The notes beneath the pieces are model-generated. The model ran no database searches, was not told where the DNA came from, and saw only the letters and a list, made by a program, of their open reading frames with translations. Positions 43,918 through 52,340 of a stretch of 64,000 nt of DNA are shown one piece after another (the stretch's first letter is position 1; every line of letters begins with the position of its first letter). Source of the stretch: Pseudomonas sp. 7P_10.2_Bac1 (GTDB taxonomy: Bacteria > Pseudomonadota > Gammaproteobacteria > Pseudomonadales > Pseudomonadaceae); the NCBI RefSeq assembly GCF_025465935.1, contig NZ_JANLNV010000094.1, forward strand, positions 175,512 through 239,511, in the 5' to 3' direction. The translations under genes and the position numbers were made by a program.

Positions 43918-45281
43918 TTGATCCTCGTGTTTTCAGTCATGCACGGTGTGACGTGGGGCAATACGATGTTGTCCCGTGTTGTAGAGGTGCTTTCTTGCGC
44001 TTGGCGCAGGCGGGTGCTGAGGAACGCGGCGAGCATCAACAGGGCGGCCACAATGATCAGCCCGTTCTTGGTGCTTCCGGTTGTTTGCTCGACGAAGCCC
44101 AGCAGTGACGGGCCGAAGAAACCACCGGTAATCCCGCAGGTATTGACCAGCGCCAGGCCGGCGGCCATGCCGGCGCCCGCAAGCCGTGAGCTGGCGAAGA
44201 GGAAGACCACCGGCTGCACGACAAAAAACATCGAGGCGGTGAGGGTGAATCCGATCAGTGCAATCATCGGCGGCGTGTAGGCGGCCAGGGTCAAACCGGC
44301 CGACATCAGGACCAGCCCGCCAAACATGATCTTGCGCGAGAGTTTTGGCGTGGTCGCGTACTTGGGCAGGAAGGCGGCGCCCAACGCGGCGGCGATCCAG
44401 GGGATTGAGTTCAACAGGCCGATTTGTACGGAGGTCAGCCCGCCGTATGTGCCGATGATGCCCGGCAAAAAGAAGATGACCGAATACACACTGATCTGGT
44501 GCAGAAAGTACACCGCAATGGCTAGCCACAACTGAGGGATTTTGAACACGCCCTTAAAAGAATGGCCGACGTTGCCGGAGGCGATTTCTTCATCATTTTC
44601 TTTTTTGAGGGTCTGTTCGACTTCAAGGGCTTGTTCCTTGGTCAGCCAACTGGCCTTGGAGGGTTTGTCCGGAAGTTTTTTCCAGATCACCACCGAGAAC
44701 AGCACCGCCGGGATGCCTTCCAGAAAGAACAGCCACTGCCAGCCATGCCAGCCCATGATGCCGTCCATTTCCAGCAACAGCCCGCCAATCGGCCCGCTGA
44801 TAATGTTGGCCAGGCACACGCCGATCAGGAAGTAGCCGCTGGCGCGCGCCCTTTGCTCCTTGCCGAACCAATAGGTCAGGTACAGCATGACACCCGGAAA
44901 GAGCCCCGCTTCAGCAGCACCGAGCAGGGCACGGGCGATATAAAAAGTCGTCTCGTCGGTGATAAAGGCCATGCCCGCCGACAGCACGCCCCAGGTGATC
45001 ATGATCCGGGTAATCCACAGGCGTGCGCCCACGCGGTGCATGATCAGGTTGCTCGGCACTTCCATCAGCGCGTAGGTGAGGAAGAACAGCCCGGCGCCAA
45101 ATCCATAGGCGGCCGCAGAGATACCCAAATCGACAGCCATGTGGGTTTTGGCCAGGGAAATATTGGTCCTGTCCAAAAAGCTGATGACGTAGGCAAAGAT
45201 CAGCATCGGCATTAGCTTGCGAAACATTAAAGCGTTCAGCGACTGTCCCTTTTGTGTTTTTGTATGGGTCGTTGCGAACAT
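43914..45281 (-). CDS. MFS anion:cation symporter (sugar acid/dicarboxylate type)
   Basis: This 455-aa inner-membrane transporter belongs to the ACS group (phthalate, glucarate and tartrate porters): YVISFLDRTNISLAKTHM in helix 1 and EAGLFPGVMLYLTYWFGKEQ in helix 4 are diagnostic. The ribosome site is GGAGAG. It is translationally coupled to the UxaA-type gene, so it likely imports that enzyme's substrate. Confidence 0.9.
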   Translation of the reverse strand: MFATTHTKTQKGQSLNALMFRKLMPMLIFAYVISFLDRTNISLAKTHMAVDLGISAAAYGFGAGLFFLTYALMEVPSNLIMHRVGARLWITRIMITWGVLSAGMAFITDETTFYIARALLGAAEAGLFPGVMLYLTYWFGKEQRARASGYFLIGVCLANIISGPIGGLLLEMDGIMGWHGWQWLFFLEGIPAVLFSVVIWKKLPDKPSKASWLTKEQALEVEQTLKKENDEEIASGNVGHSFKGVFKIPQLWLAIAVYFLHQISVYSVIFFLPGIIGTYGGLTSVQIGLLNSIPWIAAALGAAFLPKYATTPKLSRKIMFGGLVLMSAGLTLAAYTPPMIALIGFTLTASMFFVVQPVVFLFASSRLAGAGMAAGLALVNTCGITGGFFGPSLLGFVEQTTGSTKNGLIIVAALLMLAAFLSTRLRQAQESTSTTRDNIVLPHVTPCMTENTRIK

Positions 45282-45390
45282 GGTTCAGCTCTCCTCATGA
45301 GGACAGGGCGTCGGGCCGCTGTCGCAAAACAGCGCCCGTGAGTACTCGATCTATCCTCTGGATAATCTTTAGTGGGGCAGGGCCCCGTGC

Positions 45391-46317
45391 TTAGAAGTTG
45401 ACGTTGTCGCCACCCTTGAGTTTGAGAATCTGTCTCGCGTCATCGGGCGTCGCCACTTCCAGTGAAAGTCCTTCCAGAATCGTGCGCATGCGCCGCACCT
45501 GGTCCGCATTGCTTTTTGCCAATTGCCCCGGGCCGTCCCACAGCGAGTCTTCAAGGCCAACCCGCACGTGCCCGCCCAAGGTCGCTGCCTGCGCGCCAAT
45601 GCTCATCTGTTGCTTGCCGGCTGGCAGCACCGACCACTGATAGTCATCCCCGAACAGACGGTCGGCAGTGCGACGCATGTGCAGCACGTCTTCGGGGTGA
45701 GCGCCGATGCCGCCGAGAATCCCGAACACCGACTGGATCAAAAACGGCGGCTTGATCAGCCCGCGATCAATAAAGTGGGCCGCCGTGTAGAGATGGCCGA
45801 TGTCATAGCACTCGATTTCAAAGCGCGTGCCGTTTTCGCTGCACGACTCCAGGATGTGGGCAATGTCGGTGAAGGTATTTTTGAAAATACGGTCATGGCT
45901 GCCCGCCAGGTAAGGTTCTTCCCAGGCGTGCTTGAATGTCTTGAACCGATTGAGCATGGGGTACAGGCCCATGTTCATGGTGCCCATGTTCAGCGAGGCC
46001 ACTTCGGGCTTGAACTGGTGCGCGGGGCGCAGGCGATCTTCTAGCGACATGGTCGGTGCGCCGCCAGTGGTCAAGTTGATCACCACGTCGCTGGCTTCCT
46101 TGATAGCCGGCAAAAATTCCTTGAACAGGGCCGGGTCCTGGGAAGGGCTGCCGTCCACCGGGTTGCGCGCGTGCAAATGGACAATGGCCGCGCCCGCCTC
46201 GGCAGCGCCAATGGCCTCTTCGGCAATTTGGCCGGGAGTGACCGGCAGGTAAGGGGACATGGACGGTGTGTGGATGGCGCCGGTAACAGCGCACGTAATG
46301 ATGACTTTACGAGCCAT
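45391..46317 (-). CDS. BKACE (beta-keto acid cleavage enzyme, DUF849)
   Basis: This 308-aa zinc enzyme condenses a beta-keto acid with acetyl-CoA to give acetoacetate plus an acyl-CoA, as 3-keto-5-aminohexanoate cleavage enzyme does. The AAIVHLHARNPVDGSPSQD block carries the zinc-binding HxH, VINLTTGGAPT and the C-terminal HVRVGLEDSLW complete the family pattern. ATG at 46317 has GGAG. It follows a 3-hydroxyacid dehydrogenase by 50 bases, which would supply its beta-keto substrate. Confidence 0.92.
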   Translation of the reverse strand: MARKVIITCAVTGAIHTPSMSPYLPVTPGQIAEEAIGAAEAGAAIVHLHARNPVDGSPSQDPALFKEFLPAIKEASDVVINLTTGGAPTMSLEDRLRPAHQFKPEVASLNMGTMNMGLYPMLNRFKTFKHAWEEPYLAGSHDRIFKNTFTDIAHILESCSENGTRFEIECYDIGHLYTAAHFIDRGLIKPPFLIQSVFGILGGIGAHPEDVLHMRRTADRLFGDDYQWSVLPAGKQQMSIGAQAATLGGHVRVGLEDSLWDGPGQLAKSNADQVRRMRTILEGLSLEVATPDDARQILKLKGGDNVNF

Positions 46318-46367
46318 GGTGATCTCCTGGTGCTTTTGTTTTTGGTGGTCAGGATGAAGCAGGGTTT

Positions 46368-47324
46368 TCAACAATCAGGGGCTTGGCGCTTGTGCGCGGC
46401 CAGGGCCATCAGGCGCTTGTCGCGCCAGGCCGAACGCAGTGCGATGCCTTCAAGTTCCAGCGCACGGCGACGCTCCTGATGCACGCGGTCGACGGCCGAT
46501 TCCGACCAACTGAACGCGTGCTCAGAATCGACCGCTGCGCGATTTTGCTGGCCGTAGCGCGCGGCGTAGTCAGCCACGCCAGCCGGGGCGTTGAGGTCAA
46601 TGGTTTCGAAAGGACCCATGAACGACCAGCGCAGGGCGAGCCCATCCTTGAGTACCCGGTCGATGTCTTCGGCGCTGGCGAGGCCGTCTTCATGCAATTT
46701 GAAGCATTCGTTGAGCACGGCGGCTTGAACGCGATTGAGTAGAAAACCGTGGATTTCCCGGGACAACACCACGGGGCTTTGCCCGGCGGCGGAGTAGAGC
46801 GTGTGGGCGCGGATCATCACGTCCGCGGCGGTCCAGGGGGCAGGGCACAGCTCTACCAGCGGGATCAGATAAGGCGGGTTGGTCGGGTGTGCTACCAGGC
46901 AGCGGGCCCGCCCCGGCAGGTCATTCGTGAACTCGGAGGCCGGCAGCCATGAAGTCGAACTGGCCAGGATCGCCTCCTTGGGTGCCAGGGTGTCCATGCG
47001 CTGGAAAATCTCGATTTTGGCTTCGACCGTTTCCCGAACGTTTTCCTGGGCGAGCACTACGCCGCGCAATGCAACGGCCAAATCGGGCACACAGGTAATG
47101 CGCGCCAGCACGGTGTGAGGGGCGTCTGTGAGCAGGTCAAAGTCCGCGAGCTCATGCAGCCTTGCTTCGATGTAGGCATGGCTGGCCTGCATCGTGTGCC
47201 GATCCATGTCGTGCAGGCGCACGGGGTGGCCCGCGCGGGCAAACACGATGGCCCATGCTCTGCCAATCAGACCGGCGCCAATGATGGCTACGGGGCCTCG
47301 TTCGGTGGTAGCGGTGCTTTGCAT
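46368..47324 (-). CDS. 3-hydroxyacyl-CoA/L-carnitine dehydrogenase-family oxidoreductase
   Basis: This 318-aa NAD-dependent dehydrogenase has the Rossmann GAGLIGRAWAIVFARAG at residues 15-31 and the substrate-domain blocks HPTNPPYLIPLVEL and GFLLNRVQAAVLNE. It resembles carnitine 3-dehydrogenase and lambda-crystallin/L-gulonate dehydrogenase. It should oxidise a beta-hydroxy acid to a beta-keto acid, which the adjacent BKACE enzyme then splits. ATG at 47324 follows GGAGAA. The GntR site at 47452 lies 128 bases upstream. Confidence 0.87.
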   Translation of the reverse strand: MQSTATTERGPVAIIGAGLIGRAWAIVFARAGHPVRLHDMDRHTMQASHAYIEARLHELADFDLLTDAPHTVLARITCVPDLAVALRGVVLAQENVRETVEAKIEIFQRMDTLAPKEAILASSTSWLPASEFTNDLPGRARCLVAHPTNPPYLIPLVELCPAPWTAADVMIRAHTLYSAAGQSPVVLSREIHGFLLNRVQAAVLNECFKLHEDGLASAEDIDRVLKDGLALRWSFMGPFETIDLNAPAGVADYAARYGQQNRAAVDSEHAFSWSESAVDRVHQERRRALELEGIALRSAWRDKRLMALAAHKRQAPDC

Positions 47325-47451
47325 GATGTTCTCCACATTTTTGTATTTATGTTCAGGAGTTGCGCTTTTGGCTGGCGCATCCACATCGAGGGTCGGGCCG
47401 AGGCAGGGCAATCGGCGGCGCTGACGAGTGGTATGAAAATCATGGTATTCG

Positions 47452-47463
47452 CTGTGATCACAG
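47452..47463. promoter_or_regulatory. GntR operator CTGTGATCACAG (site 2)
   Basis: This 12-bp palindrome, continuing as CTGTGATCACAGATCACA, lies in the promoter region of the four-gene catabolic operon and matches the dyad ahead of the gntR gene. Confidence 0.65.
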
Positions 47464-47631
47464 ATCACAAGATTAATTTATAGAGTGTCGGACGATTGGT
47501 TTTGCCCCTACCCACAAGGCATTTCAGGCACTCGCAAGGCTCACGGCTGTGGGCCGCGCAGTGTTCCGACGGACTGAAAAATAGGCTAGACGGCCCGCCA
47601 GCGCACGGCTGGCAAGCCGTTCTGGTCGGGT
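47464..47631. other. Gap between the SDR gene and the four-gene operon
   Basis: Together with the leader from 47325 this makes about 300 bases without a gene. It holds the operator at 47452 and promoter-like AT-rich bases (AAGATTAATTTATAG) just upstream of it on the minus strand. Nothing else is seen. Confidence 0.4.
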
Positions 47632-48420
47632 TCAGAGGTACTCGACATTGCCGTCGATGCTGATGGCCTGCCCGGTCACGTTGTGCGCGGCGGGCGAGCA
47701 GAGAAACAGCGCCATGGCGGCCACATCGTCAGGGGGCGTCATGCGGCGCAGAGAGATTTTTTTCAGCGTCTGCTCCAGCATTTCGGGTTCGGAGATGCCC
47801 AGTTGTTTGGCGCGGTCATGGATCACCCGGTCCTGACGCGGGCCTTCGATGATGCCCGGCAGCAGCGCATTGACGCGGATGTCCCGCTCACCCAGTTCGG
47901 CAGCCAACGATTTCATCAGCCCGATGATGGCCCATTTGGTGGCCGCATACGGGGTCCGCCAGGCATACCCCAAGCGGCCCGCGACCGATGAAATGTGAAT
48001 GATGTGCGCGTGTTCCGACTTAACCAGCAGGGGCACCGCATGATGCGCGAAGCGGTACTGCGCATTGAGGTTGATGTTGATCGACTGCTCCCACTCGGTC
48101 TCGGTGATTTTTTCGATCCCGGTGGTGGGGCCTGCGATCCCGGCATTGTTGATCAACACATCCAGCCCGTTTGCCCACTCGCGCTGCAGGTCGAACACAC
48201 GCTGGACCTCGGCGGCATTTGACACGTCAGCCTGGGTTGCGAGCGCTTGTGGGTAGCGCTCGCGAAAAGCCGCAACCGCTTGCTCACTGACATCACACAC
48301 GTGCACCTTCGCCCCGGTCTCCAGATAAGCCGCAGCAATCACTTCGCCAATGCCAGCGGCCCCACCGGATATCAGCACCTTCAACCCGGAGTAGGGGATG
48401 AGTCGTTTCACAATGCTCAT
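47632..48420 (-). CDS. SDR-family NAD(P)-dependent oxidoreductase
   Basis: This 262-aa classical short-chain dehydrogenase has the cofactor motif SGGAAGIGEVI, the NNAGIAG structural motif and the catalytic S...YxxxK (ISSVAG and PYAATKWAIIG). It probably oxidises or reduces a hydroxy acid within the GntR regulon. It has its own promoter with a TGTGATCACA site 83 bases upstream. Confidence 0.9.
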   Translation of the reverse strand: MSIVKRLIPYSGLKVLISGGAAGIGEVIAAAYLETGAKVHVCDVSEQAVAAFRERYPQALATQADVSNAAEVQRVFDLQREWANGLDVLINNAGIAGPTTGIEKITETEWEQSININLNAQYRFAHHAVPLLVKSEHAHIIHISSVAGRLGYAWRTPYAATKWAIIGLMKSLAAELGERDIRVNALLPGIIEGPRQDRVIHDRAKQLGISEPEMLEQTLKKISLRRMTPPDDVAAMALFLCSPAAHNVTGQAISIDGNVEYL

Positions 48421-48502
48421 AGCTTCGTACCTGTCTTATTGTTGTATCGGACGTTCTTCCCGGGTCATCACAGCCTGCCCCAGAAATGTAGCGCTAGTGA
48501 TA

Positions 48503-48512
48503 TGTGATCACA
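48503..48512. promoter_or_regulatory. GntR operator TGTGATCACA (site 3)
   Basis: The same dyad core as sites 1 and 2, upstream of the SDR gene. The flanks are less symmetric (TA...GT). Confidence 0.6.
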
Positions 48513-48623
48513 GTTTGTTTGTCAATGTGAAATCCGCCCTCCACCTCGGCCATTGCCCCACCCTTGGTCAGTCCCCGATACTAAGGCCGTGTTGTTCACT
48601 TAAGAGCAGCACTGCTTATCAGG

Positions 48624-48717
48624 GGGCGCGGGCTTGCTCGCGACGGTCTTCAGAGCGCCTCATTTACCCAGTAAATACGCATCATCGTTACCGACCTTCG
48701 CGAGCAAGCCCGCGCCC
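48624..48717. repeat. Inverted repeat of the REP type upstream of LysR
   Basis: GGGCGCGGGCTTGCTCGCGA has an exact inverted copy at the end of the segment, with about 54 bases between the arms. It fills most of the gap between the SDR and LysR genes; otherwise 48421-48755 holds only operator site 3. Confidence 0.85.
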
Positions 48718-48755
48718 ACAAAAGCGCAAAACCCCCACCCTCATCGAGAAAAGCT

Positions 48756-49652
48756 GTGCTCAGAAACGTTACGGACATGGATTTGCGGCTGCTGCGCATT
48801 TTCGCCACGGTGGTCAAATGCGGCGGGTTCACGGCTGCCCAGGCTGAGCTGAACATGAGCCAGTCGAACATCAGCACACATATTTCCGGCCTGGAAAAAC
48901 GCCTGGGCTATCGCATTTGCGAGCGCGGCAAGGGCGGGTTTCGCGTGACCGAAAAAGGCCAACGGATTCTCAAGGCGTCGTCGGTGTTGTTCAGTGCGGT
49001 AGATGCGTTTCGCAATGAGGCCCAGGACCTGGCCGGGCGGTTGGTGGGGGATCTGTATCTGGGGCTGGCGGACAATATCGCGACATTGCCAACGGCCCGC
49101 ATCGACGCGGCCATCGCACGCTTTTATCAGCGTGAACACGACATGCATTTGCACATTTTCGTGAACTCGCCCACGGAACTGGAACGGGCGGTGATCGACG
49201 GGCAACTGGATATCGCCATTTCCTATTTCAGCCGCCCGCTGCCGACCTTGACGTATCAGCCGCTGTACTCGGAGGAAATCGGCATTTTCTGCGGTCAGGC
49301 GCACCCGCTGTTCGAGGTCGAGACGCCGAGCCTGGCCCAGCTTCAGGCCTGTGACTGGATCCGCCATGGCTTCTTGCCCGTCGATCAGGTGCTGCCCATC
49401 GCCCCGGATCGTGCATCGGCCACCGCGCATCACATGGAGGCGGTCGCCCATGGCGTGCTGGCCGGCACCCATCTGGGCTATCTGCCAGCGCATTACGCGC
49501 GGGCCTGGCTGCAGAACGGGCAGATGCGCGCCCTGCAGCCCGCGACACTACGCTATGACGTGCAGCACAGCATGATCACCCATGCTGGCCACCCGCAAAG
49601 CGAGGCGGTCCGTGCCTTTATTGCCGACCTGTTGCTTGAGCACGGGCTGTGA
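48756..49652 (+). CDS. LysR-family regulator of the aldehyde/alcohol dehydrogenase cluster
   Basis: This 298-aa LysR protein has the helix-turn-helix MDLRLLRIFATVVKCGGFTA and a substrate domain. The start is GTG 48756 (GAGAAAAG upstream) or ATG 48777. It is a clear paralogue of the LysR at 29091, sharing CERGKGGF and the spacing of the DNA-binding part. It is convergent with the dehydrogenase operon, and no common promoter is present, so its target is less certain. Confidence 0.85.
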   Translation: MLRNVTDMDLRLLRIFATVVKCGGFTAAQAELNMSQSNISTHISGLEKRLGYRICERGKGGFRVTEKGQRILKASSVLFSAVDAFRNEAQDLAGRLVGDLYLGLADNIATLPTARIDAAIARFYQREHDMHLHIFVNSPTELERAVIDGQLDIAISYFSRPLPTLTYQPLYSEEIGIFCGQAHPLFEVETPSLAQLQACDWIRHGFLPVDQVLPIAPDRASATAHHMEAVAHGVLAGTHLGYLPAHYARAWLQNGQMRALQPATLRYDVQHSMITHAGHPQSEAVRAFIADLLLEHGL

Positions 49653-49660
49653 GCCGCGCC

Positions 49661-51094
49661 TCAGCCCAGGCAGCGGGTCACGTGTTTGACCGACTGGTAG
49701 GCTGACAAACCCCAAGGGCCGAGTTCACGACCGATGCCGCTGCCCTTGGTCCCGCCCCAGGATGTTTCCACGAACACCGCCTGGATCGAGTTGATCCATA
49801 CATGGCCCACTTCCAGTGCCTGCGCCACGCGCTCGGCGCGTTCCAGATCGGCGCTGATCACCGTGGCCACCAGGCCGAAGCGGCTGTCGTTGGCCAGGGC
49901 CAAGGCCTGTTCTTCTGAACTGAAGCGATGACTGCACAGCACCGGCCCGAAAATTTCTTCGCTCCACAGGCGGCTGTTCAGCGGCACGTCGGTGTAGAGG
50001 GTCGGGCTGACGAACCAGCCCGGGTCGCACCAGGCCTTGGCGCCAGTCGCAAGGTGCAAGCCTTCATCGCGGGCGATGGCAAAGTACTCACTCACCTTGG
50101 TCCATTGCGCCTGGCTGGTCAGTGGGCCCATGTCCACTTCACCGTTCAGCGGGTTGCCCACGCGCAGGGTCTCAAATGCGCTCTGCAAGCGTTGGGTCAG
50201 CGCATCGGCAATGCTCTCGTGGACCAGCAGCCGCGAAGTGGCCGAGCACATTTGGCCGCTGTTCCAGCAAATCCCGGCCACGATCCATTCAACGGCCTGA
50301 TCGAGGTCGCAATCCTCAAACACCACAATGGCCGACTTGCCGCCCAGTTCCAGTGTGATCGGGCGGCAATGCGCGGCAGCGCTGTGCATCACCTGCGTGC
50401 CCACGGCGTTGCTGCCGGTGAACGACAACTTGTCCAGACCCGCATGATTGCTCAGCGCAATGCCGGTCTCGGCCTTGCCGCAGACGATATTCAACACACC
50501 GGCGGGCAAGCCCAACGCATCGGCAATCTGGCCATAGGTCTGCTCGATCAGCGGGGTGACCTCCGAAGGCTTGAGCACCACCGTGCAGCCTGCCGCCAGA
50601 GCCGGGGCCAGCTTCCAGGCGCTGGTCACCAAGGGGAAGTTCCACGGCACGATCAGGCCGACCACGCCCACCGGTTCCAGTCGCGTGTGGGAGGTAAAGC
50701 CGGGCACCGCCAGCGGGACTTCAGGGTTGGGGTTCTCTGCCAATTTATCGGCCAAAGTCGCGTAATAGCTGAAGGTCGCGACTGCATCGTCAATGTCGAC
50801 TTCGGCCTCATGGCGGGGTTTGCCGTTGTTCTGCATCTGCAGGGCGATCAAGGCTTCGCGGCGCTGCTGGAGCTGTTCAGCGAACCCCCTCAGGTAACCG
50901 GCGCGGGTGGCCGCATCAACCTGCCGCCACGCGGGCAGGGCCTGACGCGCTGCCGCGACAGCTTGATCCACCTGATCAGCGCTGGCGCTCATCAGCTCGG
51001 CAATCGGCTGGCCCAAAGACGGATCGTACACGGTGATCTGCTCGGCGCCTTCGCCTGTGAGCCAGTTTGCGTTGATGTACTGTGCTTGTTTCAT
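49661..51094 (-). CDS. NAD-dependent aldehyde dehydrogenase (betaine-aldehyde type)
   Basis: This 477-aa enzyme shows the ALDH motifs: VPWNFPLVTSAWKLAPALAA, FTGSNAVGTQVM, the catalytic glutamate in LELGGKSAIVV and cysteine in NSGQMCSATSRLL. It overlaps the alcohol dehydrogenase gene by 4 bases, so the pair would turn an alcohol into a carboxylic acid. Resemblance to betaine aldehyde/aminoaldehyde dehydrogenases suggests an amino-alcohol substrate, but this is weak. Confidence 0.9.
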   Translation of the reverse strand: MKQAQYINANWLTGEGAEQITVYDPSLGQPIAELMSASADQVDQAVAAARQALPAWRQVDAATRAGYLRGFAEQLQQRREALIALQMQNNGKPRHEAEVDIDDAVATFSYYATLADKLAENPNPEVPLAVPGFTSHTRLEPVGVVGLIVPWNFPLVTSAWKLAPALAAGCTVVLKPSEVTPLIEQTYGQIADALGLPAGVLNIVCGKAETGIALSNHAGLDKLSFTGSNAVGTQVMHSAAAHCRPITLELGGKSAIVVFEDCDLDQAVEWIVAGICWNSGQMCSATSRLLVHESIADALTQRLQSAFETLRVGNPLNGEVDMGPLTSQAQWTKVSEYFAIARDEGLHLATGAKAWCDPGWFVSPTLYTDVPLNSRLWSEEIFGPVLCSHRFSSEEQALALANDSRFGLVATVISADLERAERVAQALEVGHVWINSIQAVFVETSWGGTKGSGIGRELGPWGLSAYQSVKHVTRCLG

Positions 51095-52284
51095 ACGTTG
51101 ACTCCCGGCAGGACGCCGTGCACTGCGTTAATGAAAATCTGGCTGTAATCGGCTGCACTGAGCGGGCAGGCGTTGGTGTCCGAAGAGGACGTGTCAGCGA
51201 GTGCCTGCTCACCCACCCACACGGCGGCCTCGTCATCCAGGCCGATTTCTGCGAGCGAATGGGCGATCCCCAGGCGTTGGCGCAACTGCAACACCCAGTG
51301 GAGAAAACCGTCGAAATCGGGTTGATCCAGTTCCAGGTAACGCGCCAGCCGGGCGATGCCTTCACTGATTGTCGGGCGGTTGGCGACCAGCACATAAGGC
51401 AGCAGGATCGCGTTCAGCAGTCCGTGATGTTTGTGGTAGCGCGCACCCAGCGGGTGGGCGAGGGCGTGCACGCCGCCCAGGCCTTTTTGAAACGCCACCG
51501 CGGCCATCGCCGACGCCACCAGCATGCCTTCGCGGGCCACCAGGTCTTGGCCATCGTGATAGGCGTTGCACAAGTGTTGCTGGATCAGGCGAACCCCTTC
51601 CACCGCCACCCCGCAAGACATCGGGTGATACAGCGGCGAGCAAAAGGCTTCAATGTGATGGGTCAACGCGTCCATGCCGGTGGCAGCGGTCAGCGCGGGC
51701 GGCAAGCCACGGGTCAGGATAGGATCAAGAATCACGCTGGCCGGCAGCATTTTAGGGTGGCTGACCACCCGCTTGATGTTCAGCTCGCTGAGGGTGAGCA
51801 CCGCTTCACGGCCCAGTTCCGAGCCTGTGCCCGCAGTGGTCGGCAAGGCGATCAGCGGTGGCAGTTCGAGGGGAGGAAAGTCGCCCAGTGTCGGGTAGTT
51901 TTCCATCACCGTAGACCACTGGTAACGCTCCAGACCTTGCGCGTCGACGGCCGCCAGGCTGATGCCCTTGGCCGCGTCCATGGCACTGCCGCCGCCCAGG
52001 GCGATCAGCGAGTCATGCTGGCCGGCCTTGAACACGGCGACGCCCTTGGCCACATCGCCCAGGCTCGGGTTGCTGGCGATATCGCTGAACACCGCGAACT
52101 GGATCTGGGCGTGCTGCAAATGCGCCTGGATCAGCGCCATCGGCTCCAGCGTCAGCATGCCGGGGTCGGTGACCAGCAGCGGGTTGCGCATGCCCAACAA
52201 GGTGCAGCGTTCGGCCAACACAGCCAGCGCATCGGGCCCGCAGAAAATCTCTGTCGGGTAGTTCCAATAGTGAATAGCAGACAT
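51091..52284 (-). CDS. Iron-containing (group III) alcohol dehydrogenase
   Basis: This 397-aa dehydrogenase has the cofactor loop ALGGGSAMDAAKGISL, PTTAGTGSELGREAVL and the metal-binding histidines in DALTHHIEAF and HALAHPLGARYHKHHGLL. It converts an alcohol to the aldehyde used by the coupled ALDH. ATG at 52284 (MSAIHYWNYPTEI) is preferred to the longer frame to 52458, which runs through the APC permease gene. Confidence 0.9.
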   Translation of the reverse strand: MSAIHYWNYPTEIFCGPDALAVLAERCTLLGMRNPLLVTDPGMLTLEPMALIQAHLQHAQIQFAVFSDIASNPSLGDVAKGVAVFKAGQHDSLIALGGGSAMDAAKGISLAAVDAQGLERYQWSTVMENYPTLGDFPPLELPPLIALPTTAGTGSELGREAVLTLSELNIKRVVSHPKMLPASVILDPILTRGLPPALTAATGMDALTHHIEAFCSPLYHPMSCGVAVEGVRLIQQHLCNAYHDGQDLVAREGMLVASAMAAVAFQKGLGGVHALAHPLGARYHKHHGLLNAILLPYVLVANRPTISEGIARLARYLELDQPDFDGFLHWVLQLRQRLGIAHSLAEIGLDDEAAVWVGEQALADTSSSDTNACPLSAADYSQIFINAVHGVLPGVNV

Positions 52285-52340
52285 CTGACACTCCAAACAG
52301 CGAGGCCCGGGGTTGAGGGGCCTCGCACCATACAAAGACG

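Noticed and set aside
49928..51148. 406-codon plus-strand frame
   Set aside because: Shadow of the aldehyde dehydrogenase gene; low-complexity Ala/Gly/His/Arg composition.
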